DNA of 64,000 nucleotides from CAXBCP01 sp963977005 (GCA_963977005.1 CAXBMQ010000007.1:62001-126000); one strand, 5' to 3'; counted from the first letter of the stretch, positions 17,068-26,296 are shown. Translations and numbers: made by a program. Notes: a model not told the origin generated them from the letters alone.

Positions 17068-17840
17068 TTTCCGTCTTTACGTACGGCCGGCTTGGCAAAC
17101 GACGCCATCGCCATCGTTCCGCCGTCGACGAAAAGATTTGCGCCGGCGATGAACGAGGCATCCTCCGAGGCAAGAAACAGAACGGCCTTGGCCTGTTCGT
17201 CCGGTTCGCCCGGCCTGCCGACCAGATTGGTTACCTTGCGGTCGCGGTTGAAGACTTCCTGGCCGACGGGCGAGCCGGTCATGTTGGGCGATACCTGGTT
17301 GACGATAATGCCGTATGGCGCGAGCTGGACCGCCATGGATTGGGTCATGTTGAATACCCCGCCCTTGGCCGAGGTGTAGGCGATCGCAGTGGGCCGGCCC
17401 TTGAACCCGGAAGTCGAGCCGACATTGACGACACGCCCGCCGCGGTCGTTATCGACCATCCATTTCGCGACCTGCTTTGTCACATAGAACGGGGAGGACA
17501 GCGTGACGTCGATGGTCTTGCGCCATTCGTCTTCCGTGATCTCGAAGATATCCTTGTTGTCCGAGATGGCGACGTTGTTGACGAGAATGTCGATCCCGCC
17601 GAGGGCATCTACCGTGGCGGAGACCATTTTTGCGATCTCCGCGGGGTCGGAAACGTCGCAGACGATGGCGACGGCGTCGCCGCCATCCGCTTTAATCGCG
17701 TCGGCGACGCTGTTCGCGCGGCCCTCGTCCATATCGACGACGGCGACCCTGGCGCCTTCCTTTGCAAAAAGTTTCGCGATTTCCTCGCCGATATTCCGGC
17801 CGGCGCCGGTGACAATGGCTGCTTTTCCCGCAAGTTTCAT
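17064..17840 (-). CDS. Short-chain dehydrogenase/reductase (SDR), classical type
   Basis: A 258-residue classical SDR. NAD(P) motif VTGAGRNIGEEIAKLF (residues about 10-25), acidic residue VVDMDEGR at the end of strand 2 (favours NAD), structural NNVAISDN, and catalytic Ser-Tyr-Lys in GSTSGF and AYTSAKGG. It would oxidise a secondary alcohol or reduce a ketone. First gene of the hydantoinase operon and coupled to hyuA. The divergent gene at 17922 starts 81 bases away, so the two transcription units may share control. Confidence 0.92.
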   Translation of the reverse strand: MKLAGKAAIVTGAGRNIGEEIAKLFAKEGARVAVVDMDEGRANSVADAIKADGGDAVAIVCDVSDPAEIAKMVSATVDALGGIDILVNNVAISDNKDIFEITEDEWRKTIDVTLSSPFYVTKQVAKWMVDNDRGGRVVNVGSTSGFKGRPTAIAYTSAKGGVFNMTQSMAVQLAPYGIIVNQVSPNMTGSPVGQEVFNRDRKVTNLVGRPGEPDEQAKAVLFLASEDASFIAGANLFVDGGTMAMASFAKPAVRKDGK

Positions 17841-17921
17841 CTGGTCCCGCTTCCTGTTTTCCCGTTACCGGGTTTGATTTATAAGAACGTAATAAACTTA
17901 GAATTCGAAGGAAGATCAAGG

Positions 17922-20228
17922 ATGGGCGAGTACGACGTCGGACAACCAATCCCGCGGACGGAAGATCCGCGTCTTCTGACCGGTGGTGGACGCTATTCGG
18001 ACGACTACACCCTGCCGCATCAGCTGCGCGGCTTCGTCCTGCGCTCGCCGCACGCTCACGCGAAAATTCTGTCCATAGACAGTTCCGCCGCGTCCGCAAT
18101 GCCCGGCGTCAAAGCCGTCCTGACGGCGCAGGATTACCGCGCCGACGGCTATGGCGATCTCGAATGCGGGTCTCGCTGGAACGCCGATCAGTACCAGCCG
18201 CCGAACCCGCCACTCGCGCTCGACCGCGCGCGGTTTGTCGGCGATGGTGTCGCCTTCGTGATCGCCGAAAGTATCAATCAGGCCAAGGATGCCGCCGAGG
18301 CAATCATGGTCGATTACGAGATCCTGCCTGCCCAGATCGCCACCGCCACGGCGATGGACGACGATGCGCCGAGCGTCTGGGACGAGCGGCCAAACAACGA
18401 ATGCTTTTACGAACAGCGCGGCTATCCGGAAGAAACCAGGGCAGCCTTCGCAAAGGCCGATATCGTGGTGGAGCGCACGTTCCGGATTACGCGCACCATC
18501 ACCAATACGATTGAGCCCCGCGCGTATATCGGCGACTACAATGAAACGGATCAGCGCTACACGCTCTATACCGGCTGCCACTATCCGCACAAGATCCGCG
18601 AACAGATGGCGACCCAGATTTTCAACGTAGCGGAACACGATGTACGTGTCATCGCGGGCGATATCGGCGGCAGTTTCGGTTTGCGCGGCAGCGTTTACCC
18701 GGAACAGGTGCTGGTGTTATGGGCGTCCGAAAAGGTCGGCCGGCCTGTGAAATGGGTGGCGGAACGCTCCGAGGGGCATCTGTCCGACTTCCAGGGGCGC
18801 GACAACCACACGGTCGCAAAACTGGCAATGGACAATGACGGCAATTTCCTCGGTTTGCATGTGCGTACGCTGGCAGCGATAGGCGCCTATGTATCGACCG
18901 GCGGCAACGGCCCGCCTATCAACAACCTCGGCACGCTGGCGGGCACCTACGTGACGCCGGCGATCCATGTCGAGGTGTCCGGCGTGTTTACACACACGAC
19001 GCCGACATCTCCCTATCGCGGTGCCGGGCGTCCCGAAGCGGCCTATGTGATCGAGACGCTGGTCGACGATGCAGCCAAGAAACTGGGGCGCGATCCCGCG
19101 GAGCTGCGCCGCCAGAACACGATTTCGCCCGATGCAATGCCTTTCAAGACCGGGCTGGTGTTCACCTATGACTGCGGCGAGTTCGAGAAGAACCTCGATG
19201 ACGGTCTGAAGATGATCGACTATGCGGGCTTTCCGGCGCGTCAGGCGAGCGCCAGGGAACGCGGCAAACTGCGCGGTATCGGTATCTCCAACACCATCGA
19301 ACGCGCCGGGGCGCCGTCGATCGAAGAGGCCACGATCCGCATCGACAAGACCGGCAATGTCATGGTGCTGGCGGGCACGATCAACCAGGGCCAGGGGCAC
19401 GATACGGTCTACAAGCAGATCGTCTCGCAGGCGCTCGGGCTGCCGGTGGACCGCATCCGTGTCCGCGAAGGCGACACCGATCAGCAGGGCATCGGCGGCG
19501 GCACCGGCGGTTCGCGCTCGGCGACCTGTGGCGGCTCCGCGATCTTTCAGGCTGCGGAGAAGGCTATCGCCAAGGCAAAACTGCTGGCTGCCCATCAACT
19601 GGAAGCCAGCGCAGACGATCTCGAATTTGCTGACGGCGTGTTCACCATTGCTGGCACCGACCGCTCGATCTCGCTGGAAGAGGTGGCGAAAAGTTCCTAC
19701 GTGCCGGGCAAGCTGCCGGACGGCGTGGATGGCGGCATCGACGAACGCTCCACGTTTGCGCCCAAGACCGCGAACTTTCCCAACGGTACCCATGCGTGCG
19801 AGCTTGAAATCGATCCGGATACCGGTGAGATAGAGGTGATCGGCTACGTGATCGTCGACGATGTCGGCACCGTGCTGAACCCGCTGCTGCTCAAAGGCCA
19901 GATCCACGGAGGTGTCGCACAGGGTTATGGCCAGGCGGTCCTTGAGCGCGCGGTGTATGACGAAGACGGTCAGAACGTGGCGGCCTCCTTTATGGATTAT
20001 GCCATGCCGCGCGCCGGCGATCTGACGATGTTCGATGTTAAATCCAACCCGGTGCCGACCAGGCAGAACCCGCTCGGCGTCAAGGGTGCGGGCGAGGCGG
20101 GCACGGTCGGCGCGTTGCCGGCGGTGATGAACGCCATCGAGAATGCCCTTAACGCGGCGGGTGTTCCGATGATCGAAATGCCTGCTTCGCCGGAGCGGGT
20201 ATGGCAGGCTTTGCAGGCGGTGAAGTAG
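17922..20228 (+). CDS. Xanthine dehydrogenase family, molybdopterin-binding (CoxL-type) large subunit, stand-alone
   Basis: A 768-residue molybdenum hydroxylase large subunit. Landmarks: the N-terminal GQPIPRTEDPRLLTGGGRY, DIGGSFGLRGSVYPEQ (cofactor loop), SPYRGAGRPEAAYVIE, QGQGHDTVYKQIVSQ and the catalytic glutamate in KGAGEAGTVGALPA near the C-terminus. It should hydroxylate a heterocycle or aldehyde using water. The start at 17922 is chosen from the family N-terminus and the GGAAG before it; the open frame extends much further upstream over the antisense of hyuA, which is not coding. No FAD subunit, [2Fe-2S] subunit or maturation gene is nearby, so partners must be encoded elsewhere. A VAYR-type CO dehydrogenase active-site loop is absent. 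Confidence 0.92.
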   Translation: MGEYDVGQPIPRTEDPRLLTGGGRYSDDYTLPHQLRGFVLRSPHAHAKILSIDSSAASAMPGVKAVLTAQDYRADGYGDLECGSRWNADQYQPPNPPLALDRARFVGDGVAFVIAESINQAKDAAEAIMVDYEILPAQIATATAMDDDAPSVWDERPNNECFYEQRGYPEETRAAFAKADIVVERTFRITRTITNTIEPRAYIGDYNETDQRYTLYTGCHYPHKIREQMATQIFNVAEHDVRVIAGDIGGSFGLRGSVYPEQVLVLWASEKVGRPVKWVAERSEGHLSDFQGRDNHTVAKLAMDNDGNFLGLHVRTLAAIGAYVSTGGNGPPINNLGTLAGTYVTPAIHVEVSGVFTHTTPTSPYRGAGRPEAAYVIETLVDDAAKKLGRDPAELRRQNTISPDAMPFKTGLVFTYDCGEFEKNLDDGLKMIDYAGFPARQASARERGKLRGIGISNTIERAGAPSIEEATIRIDKTGNVMVLAGTINQGQGHDTVYKQIVSQALGLPVDRIRVREGDTDQQGIGGGTGGSRSATCGGSAIFQAAEKAIAKAKLLAAHQLEASADDLEFADGVFTIAGTDRSISLEEVAKSSYVPGKLPDGVDGGIDERSTFAPKTANFPNGTHACELEIDPDTGEIEVIGYVIVDDVGTVLNPLLLKGQIHGGVAQGYGQAVLERAVYDEDGQNVAASFMDYAMPRAGDLTMFDVKSNPVPTRQNPLGVKGAGEAGTVGALPAVMNAIENALNAAGVPMIEMPASPERVWQALQAVK

Positions 20229-20248
20229 CGCGCGACCCGCCTTAGGTG

Positions 20249-21166
20249 TCACGGTGCCACATAGGCGAGTATCGGGGGCAGCGTGAGTGCCGCCAGGATC
20301 GTCTGCACCGACAGGATCGCCGCCATCAAGGGTGCGTTCCCGCCCATCTGCCGCGCCAGGATATAGGACGACGTCGAGGCAGGTGCGCCGGCGAAGAGGA
20401 CCACGATGGCCATCGGCACGCCGGTGACGCCGAAAAACTGGCACAGCACGATGGCAATCACCGGCATCGCCCCCAGTTTCAGGACCACCGATACGGTCAT
20501 GGCCAGGACCTGGTTGCGGTCCATCATCAAAACCAGTCCGGCGCCGACACATAGCAGGGCAAGCGGCAGGGTGCCTCGGTCAAGGATCGACAGCGAGGCC
20601 ATCAGCCAGTCGGGCACCGGCAGGGCGAGGGTATTGACCAGCCAGCCGATCGCACAACCGATGATGATCGGGTTCCGGGCGATCTGCAGCGGTACCCGCG
20701 CCCAGTTCGGCTTGCCGGTGCCTGCGTAGGCCGACATCAGGGTGACGAGAGTAACGTTCATGAACGGCATCATCACAGCGAGGCAATAGGCGCAGTGCGC
20801 AATGCTGACATCGCCGTAAAGCGCGTCGCCGATAGCGAAACAGAGATAGGCGTTGATGCGGGTCGCCCCCTGCAGCAGCGACGTGAAACTCGGCCCGTCC
20901 GTCTGCAGGACAGGTTTGATCAGAAGCGACAGCAGGATCATGCAGGTGCCGGTCGATAACAGCGCGAGCGCCATTGGACCAACGGGGAGGGATGACAGGT
21001 CCGACTCCGTGATGCTGCGGACGATCAGTGCAGGCAGCAATACGTAATAGGTGAGCTTTTCGGCCGGCGCCCAGAAGCCTTCGCCGATGAATCCCGTCCG
21101 TTTGAATATGAAGCCGACGACGATCAGCAGGAAGATCGGCAGGATGGCGCCGGCGGTCGTTAACAT
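20249..21166 (-). CDS. AEC (auxin efflux carrier) family transporter
   Basis: A 305-residue inner-membrane protein with about ten hydrophobic helices and the AEC family pattern: ILPIFLLIVVGFIFKR at the N-terminus, the RNPIIIGCAIGWLVN segment that opens the second half, and AGAPASTSSYILARQMGG near the end. AEC proteins move small organic acids (malate, malonate) or amphipathic weak acids. The start at 21166 is set by the family N-terminus; the frame continues upstream across the dioxygenase gene but that part is antisense noise in another frame. Last gene of the Rieske - TauD - AEC operon, so it probably moves the substrate or product of those oxygenases. Confidence 0.9.
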   Translation of the reverse strand: MLTTAGAILPIFLLIVVGFIFKRTGFIGEGFWAPAEKLTYYVLLPALIVRSITESDLSSLPVGPMALALLSTGTCMILLSLLIKPVLQTDGPSFTSLLQGATRINAYLCFAIGDALYGDVSIAHCAYCLAVMMPFMNVTLVTLMSAYAGTGKPNWARVPLQIARNPIIIGCAIGWLVNTLALPVPDWLMASLSILDRGTLPLALLCVGAGLVLMMDRNQVLAMTVSVVLKLGAMPVIAIVLCQFFGVTGVPMAIVVLFAGAPASTSSYILARQMGGNAPLMAAILSVQTILAALTLPPILAYVAP

Positions 21167-21249
21167 AGATGGGGAACTCTCACAGCGGTCAGGGAACAGG
21201 TCTTTGTTATCGCCGCCGGGGAATCGACGCAACCGGGGTTCGATCGGTA

Positions 21250-22107
21250 TTATTCGGTGGGGCCGCCCTCGACCGTGGTCCGGTAAAGATGGCGGATATC
21301 CGGGTATTCGTATCCGCCGGTGGCCCGGTGATTGACGCACCGGTTGTCCCACATCACCACATCGCCGTCGCCCCAGCGGTGGCGGTAGCGGAATTCCGGC
21401 TTGACCGAATGGGCGATAAGTTCGTCGAGCAGGGCATCGCCCTCTTCCTCGGCGAGGCCGTCGATGCCGATGGTGAAGCGCGGCGAGCAATAGAGCGACT
21501 TGCGGCCCGTTACCGGATGCACACGGACCAGCGGATGCGTGACCTCCGGGATGGCTTTTTCCTGGCGTTTGTAGAATTCGACCGCGTCTTCGCGCGCACC
21601 CGACATGACAACGCGTTTGTTCTTCAGCTTGCTGATCGAATGGCGGCCGCGCAGGGCGGCGATCTTTGCTTTCATCTCGCCCGATAACGCATCGTAGGCG
21701 GCATACTGGTTGGTGAAATCGGTCGCGCCGCCCCGGGACGGGTTTTTGAGCGAGTACAAAATCGTGCAGTTGGCCGGGCGCTTTTTGAAGCTGTGGTCGG
21801 TGTGCCACGCGTCGCCCGCGTCGATCACGCCGACCTGGTTGCCGTTTTCATCCACGTCGTTCGACAGCACGAGAATTTTCGGGTGCGATTTGAGCGCGAA
21901 TTTGACATTGTCATGGGGCTTCACCACCCCGAACCGTTCGGAAAACGCGACCAGGCTGTCGGGATCGAGTTTCTGTCCGCGGATGCACAGCATTTGGTGT
22001 TCGAGATAGGCCTTGTCGATCGCCCTGAACATCCCGTCGTCGAGCGCGGCAAGGTCGATGCCGAGGATCTCGGCGCCGACAGCCTCGCTCAGTCTGCGTA
22101 TTTCCAT
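21250..22107 (-). CDS. TauD/TfdA family 2-oxoglutarate- and Fe(II)-dependent dioxygenase
   Basis: A 285-residue enzyme. The iron ligands are visible as HTD in DAWHTDHSF (near residue 98) and the distal His in NRCVNHRATGGYE, with the 2-oxoglutarate-binding Arg in HLYRTTVEGG. The family hydroxylates taurine, 2,4-D, carnitine precursors and similar small acids, coupled to decarboxylation of 2-oxoglutarate. It starts 15 bases after the Rieske oxygenase stop, so they are one transcript. Substrate not predictable; size and motif spacing are normal. Confidence 0.92.
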   Translation of the reverse strand: MEIRRLSEAVGAEILGIDLAALDDGMFRAIDKAYLEHQMLCIRGQKLDPDSLVAFSERFGVVKPHDNVKFALKSHPKILVLSNDVDENGNQVGVIDAGDAWHTDHSFKKRPANCTILYSLKNPSRGGATDFTNQYAAYDALSGEMKAKIAALRGRHSISKLKNKRVVMSGAREDAVEFYKRQEKAIPEVTHPLVRVHPVTGRKSLYCSPRFTIGIDGLAEEEGDALLDELIAHSVKPEFRYRHRWGDGDVVMWDNRCVNHRATGGYEYPDIRHLYRTTVEGGPTE

Positions 22108-22122
22108 TTCCCTGTCCGCCGC

Positions 22123-23181
22123 TCAGGCGCTTCTGCGCGCGCCCGTCAATTCGCTTTGCTCGGCGGCAATCATGTCGTCGAGCATTCTGCGAATCCGGAT
22201 ATTCGGGGCATCGACGTTCACATCGATCTCGGGCGCGTCCGGATTGCGCGACATGCTGGCTTGCTGGGCGTTGAGGATCATCTGGTCCTCTTCGAAAACC
22301 GCTGTGAACTGGGTCCGGTAGATCTCGTCCCATTCCGGATCGTCGACCTTGAAGTGACGCGCATGTGCGTAGAAGTAATGGGTCGATGTCTCGGTCTCGG
22401 GGGTCGGCAGGTTCATGACCTTCATTTCCACGCCGACGGCCTCGTCCACGTCGCCCGGCGTGATACCTGCACCGATCTGAACGGTGCCTGCATCGTTCAC
22501 GATATAGCCGGGCAGTTCGGACGTCGTGATCAGCCAGCGGTCGACATTGCCGTCGAATCCTCCGGCCTTCTTGTAGAACGGCGCCGGCGGGCGATCGGGC
22601 ACCAGCCGGGTCATTTTGACGCCACGATCCAGCTGTTCGGTCTTCACCGGAAAGTCGACGATGGACTCGTTGCCGATGGACGAGGCATGCACATAAGTGA
22701 GATGCGTGATGTCGAACAGGTTGTCCGAGATCAGCATGTAATTGGCCTCGACCGGCATCGGCGTGCCGCCGCGGCCGGGAATGGTTTTCCAGGACGGGTC
22801 GTCCAGCCATGTCCATTGCGGCAGCAGCGCTTCGTCGGCTTTCGCGGGATCGCCCGGCCATATCCAGACCCATCCCCAGCGCTGAATGACCGGGTAGGAT
22901 CGCACCTGCGCGCCGGGCGGGATTTTAGACTGGCCCGGCACTTTCACGCAGGCGCCGGTGTCATCGAATTCCAGCCCGTGATAGCCGCATTGCAGGCGGT
23001 CATCGACCACCCGGCCCATCGATAGCGGCAGTGCGCGGTGGCAGCAGCGGTCTTCCAGCGCCACGATCCCGTCCGCGGTGCGATACAATACGACCGGTTC
23101 GTTGAGGATCGTTCGGGCGAAAGGCCCGTCGCCGATCTCGGTTTCCCAGGCAGCGACATACCATGCGTTTTGCAGGAACAT
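22123..23181 (-). CDS. Rieske non-heme iron oxygenase, VanA-like
   Basis: A 352-residue oxygenase. The Rieske [2Fe-2S] site is CCHRALPLSMG followed by LQCGYHG (Cys-X-His ... Cys-X2-His, about residues 47-67). The catalytic mononuclear iron His pair is in ITHLTYVHASS. N-terminus FLQNAWYVAAW and length fit the vanillate demethylase / oxygenase group that acts on methoxy or heterocyclic compounds. Strong GGGAGG site ahead of the ATG. First gene of a three-gene operon. No ferredoxin reductase gene (VanB type) is adjacent, so electrons must come from a reductase encoded elsewhere. Confidence 0.92.
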   Translation of the reverse strand: MFLQNAWYVAAWETEIGDGPFARTILNEPVVLYRTADGIVALEDRCCHRALPLSMGRVVDDRLQCGYHGLEFDDTGACVKVPGQSKIPPGAQVRSYPVIQRWGWVWIWPGDPAKADEALLPQWTWLDDPSWKTIPGRGGTPMPVEANYMLISDNLFDITHLTYVHASSIGNESIVDFPVKTEQLDRGVKMTRLVPDRPPAPFYKKAGGFDGNVDRWLITTSELPGYIVNDAGTVQIGAGITPGDVDEAVGVEMKVMNLPTPETETSTHYFYAHARHFKVDDPEWDEIYRTQFTAVFEEDQMILNAQQASMSRNPDAPEIDVNVDAPNIRIRRMLDDMIAAEQSELTGARRSA

Positions 23182-23343
23182 ATTGCGTCCTCCCGTTTCC
23201 CCTTATTTCACCACAAGGCGGGGGGCGTGCAAAGTCATTCGGTAGCTAAGTATTTTCGCCGCGACAGCTTTCATTCATTTCTACTGGGGACACGGGCGAG
23301 TTTCAAATTCATGAACAGGGTTCCCGAGAAGATGAGGTGCAAA

Positions 23344-24099
23344 CTAGGACATCACCGTGCCGCCATCGATGGCGATGGTCTGGCCGGTGACGAAGCCGCT
23401 GGCATCGGAGGCCAGCCACATGACGGTCCCGATCATGTCGTCCGGCGTCGGGTTCCGCTTCAGGCTTTGGTCCTGTTTTATGGTCTCCATCGCGCCGTCG
23501 GTCTTGTCGCCGAAAAATTCCGAGGTGCCTTCGGTCAGCACGGCGGTCGGTGCGATGGCGTTCACGCGGATTTCGTTGCGGCCGAGCTCGCGGGCGAGGC
23601 CCCGGGTAAGACCGATCACGGCTGCCTTCGACGTCGTGTAATGCAATGCAAAGGGCAGGCCATAGGTCGCGGCGAGCGAAGCCACATTTACGATCGAGCC
23701 ACCGCCCGCGGTTTTCATGTGCGGCACCACTGCCTTGCAGCAGTTCCAGATACCCTTGACGTTGACGTTCATGGTGCGGTCCCATTCGTCTTCGTCGAGC
23801 ATATCGAACCTGCCACCGGTCAGGCCGCCGTAAAGCGCCGCATTGTTTACCAGCACGTCGATCCGCCCGAAGGCGTCGATCGCGCTTTCCGTCATCGCGT
23901 TAACGGTGCTCATGCGGGTGACATCGAGTTCGAGTCCGAGGGCTGTCCCGCCCGCCTTCTCGATCCGGCGAACGGTCTCGCTACAATCGAGTACGTCACC
24001 CGCGACGACTTTCGCGCCAAGCCGCGCGGCTTCGATTGCATAGGCTTGACCGAGGCCCCTGCCGCCGCCCGTGACGACGACCACCTTGTCGTCAAGCAT
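23344..24099 (-). CDS. Short-chain dehydrogenase/reductase (SDR)
   Basis: A 251-residue classical SDR with VTGGGRGLGQAYAIEAA as the nucleotide motif, NNAALYGG as the structural motif, and the catalytic YTTSKAAVIGLTRG; the C-terminus FVTGQTIAIDGGTVMS is typical. It lies 15 bases after the DUF2786-like gene and is probably co-transcribed with it. Role likely in the surrounding catabolic set; substrate unknown. Confidence 0.9.
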   Translation of the reverse strand: MLDDKVVVVTGGGRGLGQAYAIEAARLGAKVVAGDVLDCSETVRRIEKAGGTALGLELDVTRMSTVNAMTESAIDAFGRIDVLVNNAALYGGLTGGRFDMLDEDEWDRTMNVNVKGIWNCCKAVVPHMKTAGGGSIVNVASLAATYGLPFALHYTTSKAAVIGLTRGLARELGRNEIRVNAIAPTAVLTEGTSEFFGDKTDGAMETIKQDQSLKRNPTPDDMIGTVMWLASDASGFVTGQTIAIDGGTVMS

Positions 24100-24114
24100 A
24101 TCCAGCCCTCCGGT

Positions 24115-24675
24115 TCAGTTGGCGGCTTCTTCGCGCATTTTAAGTTTCAGGCCCGCGACCGTATAGACATCGAGCCCGCAGATTGAGGCGATCTCCTTGA
24201 TCGGCAACCGGGTTTCTTTCAGGAGAACCCGGGCATGTACCAGCGGATTGCGTTTCCGCCCGTTCTTGCGGACGGTCTTGTCGCGCGACGCCGCCCGTTC
24301 GGCACGCCGCCGTTCTTCGGCATCAAGTCCGCGGTCATAGGCGGCCTTGAGCGCTTCGTCGCGCCGAGCCTTGTCGCTCCTGGCGTGGTCTTCCATGTCG
24401 CGCATGAAACGGGCGCTCTCGGCGAAAGCACGTTCGCGTGCGGCGGCTTCTGCCTCCGCCTGTTCGAAAGATGAAGGCGGTTTGGGCGCCGGATTCTGCT
24501 CGCCCGGTTTCTGAAGGCCTTCGCCGCCGGAGCGCGCAGCTTCCTCGAGCGTCATATCGTGACGCTGCGCCATCCGTTCGGCCGCTTCCAGCGCATTGGT
24601 ACGCTCACCCTCGAACGGGCTTTCCTTTGCCATCAGCAGCAGGTTGTGGAAGCGTTCGCGCTCCGCGGTTGTCAT
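24115..24675 (-). CDS. DUF2786-like N-terminal domain protein, coiled-coil, function unknown
   Basis: A 186-residue, very charged protein. The first 45 residues (RFHNLLLMAKESPFEGERTN and the following ALEAAERMAQRHDMTLEEA) have the pattern of the DUF2786 helical domain. The middle (about residues 70-130) is an Ala/Glu/Arg-rich coiled coil. The last 45 residues (ARVLLKETRLPIKEIASICG, then LDVYTVAGLKLKMR) look like a helix-turn-helix, so DNA binding is possible. It is upstream of and close to an SDR gene. No enzymatic motif is visible. Confidence 0.65.
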   Translation of the reverse strand: MTTAERERFHNLLLMAKESPFEGERTNALEAAERMAQRHDMTLEEAARSGGEGLQKPGEQNPAPKPPSSFEQAEAEAAARERAFAESARFMRDMEDHARSDKARRDEALKAAYDRGLDAEERRRAERAASRDKTVRKNGRKRNPLVHARVLLKETRLPIKEIASICGLDVYTVAGLKLKMREEAAN

Positions 24676-24805
24676 ACCTTTTGAAATCAGTCAGCTCCGG
24701 AATTCAGACGTGGGATTGTGTGGGGACCCGGCACCATACAGCAGATTCAAAGGAATTTGGACCGTTTTAGGCCCTTTATCTCATTTCCGTCCGAAATGCC
24801 GCAAA

Positions 24806-24842
24806 GCGCGGAATCTCGGCCGAAAAGCCTATAATTCCGCGC
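24806..24842 (-). terminator. Stem-loop over the end of the MetE-like gene, possible terminator
   Basis: A perfect 9-bp inverted repeat (GCGCGGAAT / ATTCCGCGC) with a 19-base loop spans the stop codon of the MetE-like gene. There is no strong T-run after it, so it may be a weak terminator or message stabiliser. Confidence 0.35.
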
Positions 24843-25857
24843 GAACGATGGCTGCCCCGTCGCACATCGCCTTCAGCTTGCCGAACGCGACATCGCGACG
24901 CATGTATTTCATGCCGCAATCCGGTGCGACCAGAATGCGGTCCGGCGAGACGTGATCGAACGCCCGACGGATGCGCCCGGCGACGATCTCCGGCGTTTCG
25001 ATCTCGTCCGTGCTCAGATCGAGCACCCCGAGGATAATTTTCTTGGTCGGCAGGGTATCGAGCACTTTCAGGTCGATGCCGGATTGTCCGGTTTCGATCG
25101 ATACCTGCTTTACGGTGCAGTCATTCAGTTCCGGCAGGAAGGAATACCCTTCGGGGCGTTCGTGTACGACATGCGCGTAGCCGAAACAGACATGGACCGC
25201 GGTTTCTCCGTCGATCCCCTCCAGCGCGCGGTTGATGGCCTTGACGGCATATTTTTTGGCGATGTCCGGGCGGGCCTGCATATAGGGCTCGTCGAGCTGG
25301 ACGACGTCGGCGCCGGCGGCGAAAAGGTCGCGCACTTCCTGATTGACCGCGGCGGCGTAATCCATCGCCGCGGCTTCATCGTCTTCGTAAAAGTCGTTCT
25401 GCGCCTGTTGGGTCATCGTGAACGGGCCCGGCAGGGTGATCTTGATCCGGCGGTCCGTGTTTGCGCGAAGGAACTTGACGTCATCTACCTCGATCGGGCG
25501 GTCCCGGCTAATCCGGCCCGCGATACGCGGGACAGGATTCATGTGCCCGGTCCGGTCCATTGCCTCACCGGGGTTGTCGATATCGATTCCGCCCAACGCC
25601 GTTGCAACCCGGTTCGAATAGCTTTCGCGGCGCACTTCGCCGTCGGTAATGATGTCGACCCCGGCGCGTTCCATATCGCGGATGGCAAGAAGCGTGGCAT
25701 CGTTCTGGGCGTCTTCGAGAAGGTCAGGATCGACGCGCCACATTTCGAGCGCGCGCACCCGGGGCGGCAGCCGCCCCTTCAGGTTTGCGCGATCGACCAG
25801 CCATTCTGGTTGTACGTAGCTTCCGACGACGGTTGTAGGCAGCAGTTTCTCGGTCAT
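24829..25857 (-). CDS. Cobalamin-independent methionine synthase core (MetE C-terminal type) methyltransferase
   Basis: A 342-residue protein matching only the catalytic C-terminal half of MetE. N-terminal TTVVGSYVQPEWL, and zinc ligands as expected: His and Cys in HVCFGYAH, Glu in VSIETGQSG and Cys in DCGMKYMRRDVAF. QLDEPYMQARPD matches the family's substrate strand. It lacks the N-terminal folate-binding half of full MetE (about 750 residues), so the methyl donor may not be methyltetrahydrofolate; it could be methylcobalamin or another methyl carrier. The start at 25857 overlaps the hisI stop (ATGA), making it the third gene of a folE-hisI-this operon. Confidence 0.85.
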   Translation of the reverse strand: MTEKLLPTTVVGSYVQPEWLVDRANLKGRLPPRVRALEMWRVDPDLLEDAQNDATLLAIRDMERAGVDIITDGEVRRESYSNRVATALGGIDIDNPGEAMDRTGHMNPVPRIAGRISRDRPIEVDDVKFLRANTDRRIKITLPGPFTMTQQAQNDFYEDDEAAAMDYAAAVNQEVRDLFAAGADVVQLDEPYMQARPDIAKKYAVKAINRALEGIDGETAVHVCFGYAHVVHERPEGYSFLPELNDCTVKQVSIETGQSGIDLKVLDTLPTKKIILGVLDLSTDEIETPEIVAGRIRRAFDHVSPDRILVAPDCGMKYMRRDVAFGKLKAMCDGAAIVRAEL

Positions 25858-26294
25858 GTCGATACTTTCTCGGTTTCCTCGAAGGTCAGGCGGATTTCGC
25901 CGTTCTTCGACTGATGAACGGATCTGTAGAAGCAGGAATTGTAGCCAACATGGCAGGCGCCTGCACGCTGAGGCAAGACCCGCAGCAAAACCACGTCCTG
26001 ATCGCAGTCGGTCCGTATTTCTGTGACCTTTTGTACCTGCCCGCTGCTCGCACCCTTGTGCCACAACTCATTGCGGCTGCGACTCCAGTACCAGGCCTCG
26101 CCGTTTTCAATCGTCCGCGACAGCGCTTCGGCGTTCATCCACGCAAACATCAGGATATCCCCGGTCTCGGCATGCTGAGCGATTACCGGGATCAGTCCGT
26201 CTGCGTCGAAACGCGGAGCGAACACGTTGCCCTCTTCGAGATCGCCGCGCGAGAGCGCAGTGGCAGAGGAAAAGCCGGAGGGCGCTTCTTCCAC
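25854..26294 (-). CDS. hisI: Phosphoribosyl-AMP cyclohydrolase
   Basis: The 146-residue enzyme opens the adenine ring of phosphoribosyl-AMP in step three of histidine synthesis. All family motifs are present: MFAWMNAEAL, YWSRSRNELWHKGASSGQ, the metal-binding TDCDQDVVLLRV and GACHVGYNSCFYR. No HisE (pyrophosphohydrolase) part is fused. The start is probably GTG at 26294, two bases after the folE stop, giving the normal length; an ATG at 26420 would overlap folE by 120 bases in another frame. The folE-hisI adjacency is common in alphaproteobacteria. Confidence 0.93.
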   Translation of the reverse strand: MEEAPSGFSSATALSRGDLEEGNVFAPRFDADGLIPVIAQHAETGDILMFAWMNAEALSRTIENGEAWYWSRSRNELWHKGASSGQVQKVTEIRTDCDQDVVLLRVLPQRAGACHVGYNSCFYRSVHQSKNGEIRLTFEETEKVST

Positions 26295-26296
26295 TG

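Noticed and set aside
15301..17379. 692-codon open frame opposite hyuA
   Set aside because: Antisense of HyuA; peptide is compositionally odd and has no recognisable domain.
16959..17921. Upstream extension of the CoxL-type frame
   Set aside because: It would add 321 residues antisense to hyuA and the SDR; the family N-terminus and GGAAG site fix the start at 17922.
18717..20552. 611-codon open frame opposite the CoxL-type gene
   Set aside because: Antisense of a well-supported molybdenum hydroxylase; no domain visible.
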